This document shows positions 8,515 through 15,006 of a DNA stretch of 64,000 nt, piece by piece. The first letter of the stretch is position 1. Every line of letters begins with the position of its first letter. Source of the stretch: Verrucomicrobiaceae bacterium (GTDB lineage Bacteria; Verrucomicrobiota; Verrucomicrobiia; Verrucomicrobiales; Akkermansiaceae); assembly GCA_027486655.1 (NCBI GenBank), contig JAIXOR010000017.1:1-64000 (forward strand), in the 5' to 3' direction. The notes under the pieces are model-generated. The model saw nothing but the letters and a program-made list of their open reading frames with translations. It was not told where the DNA came from and made no database searches. Position numbers and translations under genes: made by a program.

Positions 8515-8877
8515 ATGAACGCAAACCACGAGATCCTGCAATCGGGACGAAATGAATTCGTCACCATGCTCTCCGAACTTCAGAGCATTCCGGCACACGA
8601 TCCGGATCGTTTTGAAACTACCGATGGCTTGGACAATTCCGACTGCACCAACGGAGACCGAGCCGACATGGCTCTGGAAGCCTTGGATTGTTTCCAAGCT
8701 GCCTGCTCAATGACTGAGGATGTGGATACCGCCGCTTCGGATCTTGTCTGCGCCCTGCTCCACCTCGTTCACTCAAGGGGATTTGATCTGCAACTCGTGC
8801 TACAGAATGGACTTGGGCATTTTCTCTGCGAAGCTGGTGCCCTCAGCGAGGAGGACGAGGATCCGGACCTTGAATGA
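8515..8877 (+). CDS. Small acidic protein of unknown function
   Basis: A 120-residue acidic protein, mostly alpha-helical by appearance, ending in EEDEDPDLE. I recognise no catalytic motif. The C-terminal half (DLVCALLHLVHSRGFDLQLVLQNGLGHFLCEA) resembles short proteins found on plasmids and islands, where a helix with an HxxxxxG pattern is common. I chose ATG 8515 rather than the in-frame GTG 8476, because the latter would place both palindromes in coding sequence. No ribosome binding site precedes 8515. It is transcribed divergently from the XRE-HNH pair and may be regulated with it, as an accessory or antagonist. Confidence 0.65.
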   Translation: MNANHEILQSGRNEFVTMLSELQSIPAHDPDRFETTDGLDNSDCTNGDRADMALEALDCFQAACSMTEDVDTAASDLVCALLHLVHSRGFDLQLVLQNGLGHFLCEAGALSEEDEDPDLE

Positions 8878-8927
8878 CCATACCACATCCTAATATCCGC
8901 TCGTCTCCCACTTTACACCCCCCCCCT

Positions 8928-8956
8928 TTGACAAGCCACCCTCAAGCTGTTCATGC
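8928..8956 (+). promoter_or_regulatory. Promoter-like sequence ahead of a methyltransferase gene fragment
   Basis: TTGACA (8928-8933), a 17-bp spacer containing CTCAAGCTG, and a weak -10 (TCATGC) precede the ATG at 8961. The same TTGACA plus CAAGCTG layout recurs 35 bp before the start codons at 9278, 12131 and 12421. This copy lacks the hairpin element that precedes the other three. Confidence 0.5.
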
Positions 8957-8960
8957 CCGC

Positions 8961-9093
8961 ATGATTTCCCTCAGTTCCACCCTCACCCCCGCCCGCGAGG
9001 CCGGTGTCGTGTACACCAAGCCTTGGATGGTCGAGCTGGTGCTGGATCTGGCCGGATACCTGCCGGAGAAGCGTTTGGCAGAGGCCGTGCGAG
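8961..9093 (+). pseudogene. 5' fragment of an N6-adenine methyltransferase gene, copy 1
   Basis: The reading frame from ATG 8961 encodes about 44 residues including REAGVVYTKPWMVELVLDLAGY, then EKRLAEAV. This matches the start of Eco57I-type N6-adenine DNA methylases, just before their SAM-binding motif I. The methylase sequence stops where the 134-bp hairpin element begins at 9094. The frame continues through the element without meaning. A second copy of the same fragment lies at 11816-11946, so the two flank the intact R-M genes as direct repeats. Confidence 0.75.
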
Positions 9094-9227
9094 GGCAGGG
9101 ACCGATCCTCCGGGCGGTCCGTGAGAATGAGGGGAGATTGCCGGTTCCTGGTGGGATGGTTCATCGTTTCATGATTCCTTTCATTCGCAAACCATTCGCA
9201 GGACCGCCCGGAGGATCGGTCCCTGCC
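9094..9227. repeat. 134-bp REPIN-like hairpin element, copy 1
   Basis: Perfect 27-bp inverted repeats (9094-9120 and 9201-9227; arm starts GGCAGGGACCGATCCTCCGG) enclose an 80-bp loop with a weaker inner ATGGTT/AACCAT pairing. Two further copies of exactly 134 bp lie at 11947-12080 and 12237-12370. In all three the left end is exactly 184 bp before an ATG. Paired inverted REP sequences of this size resemble REPINs, which known RAYT transposases mobilise in other bacteria. No RAYT gene is in the window. Confidence 0.88.
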
Positions 9228-9242
9228 AAATCGAATCCCCCT

Positions 9243-9271
9243 TTGACAACCCACCTTCAAGCTGTTCAAAT
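9243..9271 (+). promoter_or_regulatory. Promoter of the BsuBI-type methyltransferase gene, probably leaderless
   Basis: TTGACA (9243-9248), a 17-bp spacer and TCAAAT (9266-9271, four of six match to TATAAT) are followed 6 bp later by the ATG at 9278. There is no Shine-Dalgarno sequence, so transcription probably begins at or next to the start codon. Confidence 0.7.
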
Positions 9272-9277
9272 GACCGC

Positions 9278-10858
9278 ATGATTGCTCCCGCCACAGCCCA
9301 AGTGCTTGCCATGGCCGATTCGGAAGGCTGGCGGACTTGCGTGGAGAAGACGCGGGAGGAGCGGAGCGAGGCCGGGCAGTTTTTTACTCCAAGCCCCATC
9401 GCCCGCTGTTTGGCCGGGTGGTTTCACGAAAAGGGCCTCAATCGGCCCTCGCTGCACCTTCTCGATCCCGGAGCGGGTGGAGGAGCGCTGACGGCGGCGG
9501 TGGTGGACCGGGTGACGGCCCTGCGGGTTTCCGGCAAGCTGCCCTTGTTGGAAGAAATCACGCTGGAGGCCTGGGAACTGGATCCAGCCTTCATTCCCGC
9601 CCTGCGGAATAACCTTTCGGCCTGCGCGGCCGCCTTGGAAAAGGTCGGCGTCCGGGTGAAGATCGATCTCCGGCAGGGCAGCTACATCGAAGGTGCCGTT
9701 CGCGCCCTCGATGGCGGGCTTTTCGGCGGCACGGAGGCACCATCGGTCACCCACGCCATTCTCAATCCACCCTACCGCAAGATCGCCACACGCTCGCGGG
9801 AGCGGCAATTGCTGAACTCGCTGGGCATGGAGACCTCGAACCTCTATGCCGCCTTCGTTTGGCTCGCCCTGCGTCAGCTTGAAGATGGCGGCGAGCTTTC
9901 CGCCATCGTGCCCCGCAGTTTTTGCAACGGACCCTACTTCCGCGACTTCCGCCGGGATCTGGTGGCGCGATCCATCTTCCACCGGATTCACGTGTTTGAT
10001 TCCCGCACCGAGGCTTTTGGACGCGACGAGGTGCTTCAGGAAAACATCCTCTTCCATCTCACACGCCAAAGCCGGAAACGGCCCATGATAACGGTTTCCA
10101 CGGGAAGCCTGGAATGCCCCGTCGAAGTCCGGATTCCGGCGGATCGTTTTGTTTGCCCGGACGATCCGGAAAAGGTCATCCACATCGCGACCGGCAGCGA
10201 CGCGAACGAGGTCCGGGATTTCATCCAAACCCTGCCCTGCCGCATCGAGGAACTGGGCATCGAGGTTTCCACCGGTCCCGTGGTGGACTTCCGCCTGAAA
10301 TCATCGCTTTCCCCGCGCTTGGGAAAACAGGACGTACCCTTGCTCTATCCACACACGATCAAGGCAGGCCGCGTGATTCCACCGCTGCCTGATGCTTCCG
10401 GCTACGGCGACGCCCGCGTCGGCAAGAAGCCGGTCGCCATCACGGTCAACGACGAGACCCGCCGCTGGCTCATACCCGCCGCGCGATTCGTGCTGATCAA
10501 ACGCTTCTCCTCGAAGGAAGAAAAACGCCGCCTCGTCGCCGGAGTGCTCGATCCCAGAGACTTCGCAGACGGCCTGATCGGCATCGAGAACCACCTGAAT
10601 TTCTTCCATCGCAAGCGCGCCGGATTGTCCGTGGCGTTGGCCAAGGGTCTTTGCCGATTCCTCAACTCTTCCGTGGCGGATCGCTACTTCCGCCAGTTCA
10701 ACGGCCACACCCAGGTCAACGCCACCGATCTGCGCGCCTTCCGCTATCCGGATGCCGCGAGCTTGGAACATCTCGGAAAAACTAAGTTGGACGACGCCGA
10801 TCAAACGGCCATCGACCTTGCCATGTCCGAGCTGTTTGGCGCACCCTCGTTCGCATGA
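9278..10858 (+). CDS. BsuBI/PstI-type N6-adenine DNA methyltransferase
   Basis: A 526-residue type II methyltransferase of the Eco57I/BsuBI class. FFTPSPIARCLAGWF near residue 36 is the family entry motif. SAM-binding motif I is LLDPGAGGGALTAAV (about residues 60-75), and the catalytic motif IV is NPPY (AILNPPYRKIA, about residue 165). The C-terminal half would hold target recognition. By analogy with BsuBI and PstI the target could be CTGCAG, but specificity cannot be read from sequence. ATG 9278 follows the promoter by 6 bp. The stop overlaps the endonuclease start as ATGA, giving translational coupling. The gene looks intact. Confidence 0.9.
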   Translation: MIAPATAQVLAMADSEGWRTCVEKTREERSEAGQFFTPSPIARCLAGWFHEKGLNRPSLHLLDPGAGGGALTAAVVDRVTALRVSGKLPLLEEITLEAWELDPAFIPALRNNLSACAAALEKVGVRVKIDLRQGSYIEGAVRALDGGLFGGTEAPSVTHAILNPPYRKIATRSRERQLLNSLGMETSNLYAAFVWLALRQLEDGGELSAIVPRSFCNGPYFRDFRRDLVARSIFHRIHVFDSRTEAFGRDEVLQENILFHLTRQSRKRPMITVSTGSLECPVEVRIPADRFVCPDDPEKVIHIATGSDANEVRDFIQTLPCRIEELGIEVSTGPVVDFRLKSSLSPRLGKQDVPLLYPHTIKAGRVIPPLPDASGYGDARVGKKPVAITVNDETRRWLIPAARFVLIKRFSSKEEKRRLVAGVLDPRDFADGLIGIENHLNFFHRKRAGLSVALAKGLCRFLNSSVADRYFRQFNGHTQVNATDLRAFRYPDAASLEHLGKTKLDDADQTAIDLAMSELFGAPSFA

Positions 10859-11810
10859 CCATGAGACCCGCGGCGGCAAAGCGAGTGAAAGAGGCGCTGG
10901 ATGTTCTCGTCGCCGTCGGTATCCCGCGTGAGCAACAAAACGAACGCTCGGCCCTCACGTTGCTAGCACTTGCCGACATCCAGCCGCGCACCGCCTGGAA
11001 GTCCGCCAAGACTCCGCTGCGGCGCATCACCGAAATGATGGATTGGATGCGCGACCACTACGAAGTCCGCTACGCTCCGAACACCCGGGAAACCATCCGC
11101 CGCCAAACCGTGCATCAGTTCGTCCAGCACGGTTTGCTCGTTGAGAATCCCGACAAACCGGATAGGCCGATCAACAGCCCGAAGTGGTGCTACCAACTTT
11201 CGCCGGCTGCGCTGGAACTCCTGAAGTCCGTCGGCTCACCGACCTTCAAAAGCAACTCAATGAGTTCCGCAAGAACCCCGCCGCCAGCGCGCTGCAAGCA
11301 AGACACCGCGACCTTCCCCGCGAATCCGTCCGCATGCCGGACGGAGCAGTCATTGAACTCTCTGCCGGTGGCCAAAACACCCTCATCCGCGCCATCGTCG
11401 AGGAATTCGCCCCGCGCTTCGTCCGCAGCCCGAAGGTTCTTCTGTTAGGCGATGCGGCGAACAAGGAAATCATCAGCGATGAAAAGACGATGGCGAAACT
11501 CGGAGTTTTTTTGCCCGAACGCGGCAAGGCTCCGGACGTCCTCATCCATGACACCCAGCGCGATTGGCTCATCATCATCGAAGCCGTGACATCCCATGGC
11601 CCGGTCGATCAAAAGCGCAAGAACGAGCTGACGGCTCTTTTCGCCAAGGCCCGCCCTGGACTTGTCTTCGTCACCGCGTTTCCGGATTCGAAAACCTACT
11701 GTCGTTTCTGTTCCAACATTGCCTGGGAAACCGAAGTCTGGATCGCCGACGCTCCCGACCACATGATTCACTTCAACGGGGAGAGGTTCCTCGGGCCTTA
11801 TTCTGTCTGA
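10855..11810 (+). pseudogene. BsuBI/PstI-family restriction endonuclease, split by a frameshift
   Basis: The N-terminal DNA-binding part is in one frame from ATG 10855 (RYAPNTRETIRRQTVHQFVQHGL, INSPKWCYQLSPAALELLKS). The catalytic part is in another frame, from about 11226 to the stop at 11810 (GQNTLIRAIVEEFAPRF, PDVLIHDTQRDWLIIIEAVTSHGPVDQKRKNEL). Both halves match the BsuBI_PstI_RE family and would join near LLKS/RRLTDLQKQL at about 11225-11240. One missing base there explains the shift. No typical slippery heptamer is visible. If real, the system would be a methyltransferase with a dead or split endonuclease; a sequencing error is possible. Confidence 0.82.
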
Positions 11811-11815
11811 CTCCT

Positions 11816-11946
11816 ATGATCGCCCTCGGCTCCACCCTCTCCCCCGCCCGCGAGGCCGGTGTCGTGTACGCCACCGCGGATGGTCGAGCTGGTGCTGGAT
11901 CTGGCCGGAACCCTGCCGGAGAAGCGTTTGACGGAGGCCGTGCGAG
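11816..11946 (+). pseudogene. 5' fragment of an N6-adenine methyltransferase gene, copy 2
   Basis: Starting 5 bp after the endonuclease stop, this copy is about 90% identical to 8961-9093. It lacks two bases near 11873 (ACGCCACCGCGG against ACACCAAGCCTTGG), so the frame breaks after REAGVVYA. It lacks the upstream promoter seen at 8928. Like copy 1 it ends where a 134-bp hairpin element begins. It forms the right-hand member of a roughly 265-bp direct repeat bracketing the R-M genes. Confidence 0.78.
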
Positions 11947-12080
11947 GGCAGGGACCGATCCTCCGGGCGGTCCGTGAGAATGAGGGGAGATTGCCGGTTC
12001 CTGGTGGGATGGTTCATCGCCTCATGATCCCTTTCATTCGCAAACCATTCGCCGGACCGCCCGGAGGATCGGTCCCTGCC
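11947..12080. repeat. 134-bp REPIN-like hairpin element, copy 2
   Basis: Left arm 11947-11973 and right arm 12054-12080 are perfect 27-bp inverted repeats identical to those of copy 1. The loop differs at a few positions (CGCCTCATGATCC). The element abuts methyltransferase fragment copy 2 on its left and the promoter of the cytosine methyltransferase fragment on its right. Confidence 0.88.
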
Positions 12081-12095
12081 GGGTCAAATCCCCCT

Positions 12096-12124
12096 TTGAC
12101 ACCCCACCCTCAAGCTATGGGAAT
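12096..12124 (+). promoter_or_regulatory. Promoter copy ahead of the cytosine methyltransferase fragment
   Basis: TTGACA (12096-12101), 17-bp spacer with CTCAAGCT, then GGGAAT (12119-12124), 6 bp before ATG 12131. The layout is identical to that at 9243-9271, including the 16-bp distance from the hairpin end. Confidence 0.55.
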
Positions 12125-12130
12125 GCCCTG

Positions 12131-12236
12131 ATGAATCCGCCCGCGCCAAGCTTCGTCGATTTCTTCGCTGGCAGCGGTCTGGTCACGCAGGGAGCGAAAC
12201 ACGCCTGCTTTCTGGTGTGGTCCAAGCGGCGTCTTG
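12131..12236 (+). pseudogene. 5' fragment of a C5-cytosine methyltransferase gene
   Basis: ATG 12131 opens a frame that begins with FVDFFAGSGLVTQGAKH within its first 25 residues. This is motif I of DNA C5-cytosine methyltransferases (FxGxG with the AdoMet-binding glycines), followed by a Trp-containing stretch. Homology stops at about 12215 and the third hairpin element begins at 12237. The rest of the gene (catalytic PC motif, target recognition domain) is absent. Confidence 0.72.
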
Positions 12237-12370
12237 GGCAGGGACCGATCCTCCGGGCGATCCGTGAGAATGAGGGGAGAATGCCGGTTCCTGGTTTGAT
12301 GGTTCATCGTTTCATGATCCCTTTCATTCGCAAACCATTCGCAGGACCGCCCGGAGGATCGGTCCCTGCC
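12237..12370. repeat. 134-bp REPIN-like hairpin element, copy 3
   Basis: Arms 12237-12263 and 12344-12370 are inverted repeats of 27 bp with one mismatch (GGGCGATCC in place of GGGCGGTCC). The loop is nearly identical to copy 1. It interrupts the cytosine methyltransferase fragment and is followed by a fourth promoter copy and a second start of that same gene. Confidence 0.87.
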
Positions 12371-12385
12371 AAATCGAATCCCCCT

Positions 12386-12462
12386 TTGACACCTCTTGCT
12401 CAGGCTGCGGAAATGCCTGCATGAACCCGGCCGCACCGAGCTTCGTTGATTTCTTCGACGGC
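12386..12462 (+). promoter_or_regulatory. Promoter plus second cytosine methyltransferase start, now leading into the sulfatase
   Basis: TTGACA (12386-12391), a 17-bp spacer and GGAAAT (12409-12414) precede ATG 12421. The next 14 codons (MNPAAPSFVDFFDG) repeat the start of the fragment at 12131 and run in frame into the sulfatase signal peptide at 12463. The sulfatase therefore appears to sit behind a methyltransferase promoter and leader. Whether translation starts at 12421 or 12463 cannot be settled here. Confidence 0.6.
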
Positions 12463-14052
12463 ATGAAACGTCTTGCCCTTCTCCTGGTTTCGCTGGCCTC
12501 GGTGCTCGGTGCGCAGGCGGCAGGCCCGCAAAAGCCCAACATCGTCATGATCATCGCCGATGATCTTGGTTTCTCCGATCTCGGGTGTTATGGAAGCGAG
12601 ATCAAGACTCCGCAGCTCGATGCCCTCGCCAAGGGCGGCTTGCGATTCACCCAGTTCTACAATACCGCGCGATGCTGGCCCACACGTGGCGCATTGCTCA
12701 CCGGATACTACGCCCAGCAGATCCAACGCGATGCTTTGCCGAACCATCGTGGCGGAGCCATGGCAACCCGCCCGCAATGGGCGCCTCTGCTCCCGGCCTT
12801 GCTCAAACCGGCGGGCTATCGTTCGTATGTCAGCGGCAAGTGGCACATCGATGGCAAGGCAGGCGCGGCAGGGTTCGATCGATCCCTGATCATGAACAAC
12901 CCGGGCAACTACTTCTCCAGCAAAGGCATCGTGCGGGATGATCTGCCCTTCGAGCCGGAGACCACCAAGGATTTCATCCTAACAGACTACACCGCCGGGC
13001 ATGCCGTGGAGTGTTTGCAAGAGCACGCCAGAGAGCATGCCGGAAAGCCGTTTTTCCAGTACATCGCCTTCCATGCTCCGCACTTTCCGTTGCAAGCGCC
13101 CCAGGAAGACATCGATCCCTACAAGCATTCCTACCTCGGCGGCTGGGAAACCATGCGCGAAGCCCGCTACCGAAACCTCCGCTCCATGGGCATCGTCAAC
13201 ACCACTCTTTCCGCCGTAGAGCGAGACATCGGCGCCCCCTATCGATTTCCCGACGCCTTGAAAAAACTCGGTGCCGGCGAGGTCGATCTCCCGGTCGAGT
13301 GGAAATCCCTCAATGAAACCCAGCGACAGTTCCAAGCGGCCAAAATGTCGATTCACGCGGCAATGGTCGATCGCATGGATCGGGAAATCGGCAAGGTCAT
13401 CGTGCAGCTCAAGGCCATGGGCGCGTATGAAAACACCCTGATTCTTTTCTGCTCGGACAACGGTGCCACCGCTGAAATCATGGTGCGCAACGGTGGCCAC
13501 GATCCGAAGGCCCGCCTCGGCAGCGCAGAGACCTACCTATGCCTCGGCGCGGGATTCTCCAATGCGTGCAACACCCCGTTTCGCCGCCATAAAACCTGGG
13601 TTCACGAAGGTGGCATCTCCAGTCCCCTGATTGCGCACTGGCCGGCGGGCATCGCGGCTCGCGGGGAACTGCGTCACACTCCCGCCCACGTCATTGACTT
13701 TGTGCCAACGGCTCTCACCCTCGCCGGAGTGGAAAAACCGGCAACCATGGCGGGTGTCGCCGTGCCGGATGCGCCGGGAAGGAGTCTGCTTCCCGCATTC
13801 GCGAAGGACATCACTGTGGAGCGTGAGAGCCTGTGGTGGCTTCACGAAGGCAACCGGGCATTGCGCGTTGGCGATTGGAAACTGGTCGCGGCAAACGAGC
13901 AGCCATGGGAGCTATACCGTCTTTCCACCGACCGCGCAGAACAAAACAACCTCGCCGCGGCCATGCCGGACAAGGTCAAGGAACTCTCCGCAGCATGGCA
14001 AAGCCAAACCGACGCATTCACCGTTCTGGCAAAATCCACCGGAAAGAAATGA
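12463..14052 (+). CDS. Secreted sulfatase of the formylglycine-dependent family
   Basis: A 529-residue enzyme predicted to hydrolyse sulfate esters outside the cytoplasm. A signal peptide (MKRLALLLVSLASVLGAQA) precedes NIVMIIADDLG, whose DD pair binds the metal. The sulfatase signature CWPTRGALLTG at about residues 70-80 supplies the Cys converted to formylglycine. Further metal and substrate residues lie in SDNGA and TWVHEGG. The substrate is probably a sulfated glycan, but the subfamily is not assignable by eye. ATG 12463 is preferred for the signal peptide. An in-frame ATG at 12421 would prepend 14 residues from a methyltransferase leader. No maturation enzyme is in the window. Confidence 0.9.
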   Translation: MKRLALLLVSLASVLGAQAAGPQKPNIVMIIADDLGFSDLGCYGSEIKTPQLDALAKGGLRFTQFYNTARCWPTRGALLTGYYAQQIQRDALPNHRGGAMATRPQWAPLLPALLKPAGYRSYVSGKWHIDGKAGAAGFDRSLIMNNPGNYFSSKGIVRDDLPFEPETTKDFILTDYTAGHAVECLQEHAREHAGKPFFQYIAFHAPHFPLQAPQEDIDPYKHSYLGGWETMREARYRNLRSMGIVNTTLSAVERDIGAPYRFPDALKKLGAGEVDLPVEWKSLNETQRQFQAAKMSIHAAMVDRMDREIGKVIVQLKAMGAYENTLILFCSDNGATAEIMVRNGGHDPKARLGSAETYLCLGAGFSNACNTPFRRHKTWVHEGGISSPLIAHWPAGIAARGELRHTPAHVIDFVPTALTLAGVEKPATMAGVAVPDAPGRSLLPAFAKDITVERESLWWLHEGNRALRVGDWKLVAANEQPWELYRLSTDRAEQNNLAAAMPDKVKELSAAWQSQTDAFTVLAKSTGKK

Positions 14053-14209
14053 GCTGATGCCACCGCACCACCAAAGGAGGAGCCTGCCAGGGAGATAGGA
14101 AGGAACAGGCATTGATTGGATTGCCCCATCTTTGGATCGAGCGTTCACGATCATTGCCCAGACTCCCAAACTGGAAATGCGTCCAGCGGCTTGCCTCCAC
14201 GTCAGGTCC

Positions 14210-14899
14210 TCAGTGGGAGCGACGCACTCTGCGGCGGGTGCAGGTGAGAATTCCAAGTCCCGCGGCAGCCAGGGCCATGGACCCCGGTTCCGGCACGACG
14301 GTGATGGTTCCGAGCAGTACGGACGAGTTGCCCGCACCACGGGGCAGATTGCCGAAATCCGTGTCGACGAGCGAGCCATTGGTCCAAAAGCTTTGGTAGT
14401 TGGCTCCACCCTGCTGGACCGCGTAGATGTTCCAGGTTCCCGCGGCCGATCCAGACGCGCTGAAGCCTACGTTACCCATGTTGTAGGTGTTGCCGCTAAG
14501 AACGGTGCCCAAGGCGACCGTGGTTTGCATGCCGATCTGATAGAAAGTGGTCGAACCATTGATGCTTGCACTGGAGGCGAGTGTCAGCAGCGTCGGCTGA
14601 ATCGTATCCGGGAACGCGCCGAACGGCATCGAATTGACGGTTGACTGAACGAGGCCTGACGGGGTGACGGTGCCGGAAACGGTGCCGGAAGGAAGGACTT
14701 GAATGCCGAGCGTCCAGGAGAGGAAGTTGGAAGTGATATCGTCAGGGTTGTTGGTGAACGTAAGCGTGACATACCCCGTGGTTCCCGGGGAGAGGGTCAG
14801 CGACTTGCCGGCATCGAGCGAGAGGGTTGTGGCTTCGACAGGCAAGGCATGGCTGCCTAGCGCAACGGTAGCGATGAGGGTGAAACTGCGGAGTTTCAT
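14210..14899 (-). CDS. PEP-CTERM sorting-signal protein
   Basis: A 229-residue exported protein. The N-terminus is a signal peptide (MKLRSFTLIATVALGSHALPVEA). The middle is rich in Ser, Thr, Gly and Asn with a predicted beta character (YVTLTFTNNPDD, GSTTFYQIGMQ). The C-terminus is VPEPGSMALAAAGLGIL followed by a basic tail (CTRRRVRRSH), a PEP-CTERM signal. No catalytic motif is visible. It is convergent with the sulfatase, and the 157-bp gap between them shows no clear terminator. Confidence 0.8.
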   Translation of the reverse strand: MKLRSFTLIATVALGSHALPVEATTLSLDAGKSLTLSPGTTGYVTLTFTNNPDDITSNFLSWTLGIQVLPSGTVSGTVTPSGLVQSTVNSMPFGAFPDTIQPTLLTLASSASINGSTTFYQIGMQTTVALGTVLSGNTYNMGNVGFSASGSAAGTWNIYAVQQGGANYQSFWTNGSLVDTDFGNLPRGAGNSSVLLGTITVVPEPGSMALAAAGLGILTCTRRRVRRSH

Positions 14900-15006
14900 G
14901 GCTATTGTTGAACCCGGACGTTACTTCGATTTTGCTGATATTCAAGCAAATAATCCGAAATGGACCAGGGCCTGATGCCGTGCAGCCGAGGCCGCATTCA
15001 CGCCCG

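Noticed and set aside
11220..11260. Programmed -1 frameshift in the endonuclease gene
   Set aside because: No X-XXY-YYZ heptamer or downstream structure is evident in the overlap; a simple indel or sequencing error is more likely.
12131..12424. Possible intact small gene joining the cytosine methyltransferase start to the hairpin sequence
   Set aside because: Only the first 30 or so residues match a family; the remainder is the translated hairpin element, which also appears after unrelated starts at 9094 and 11947.
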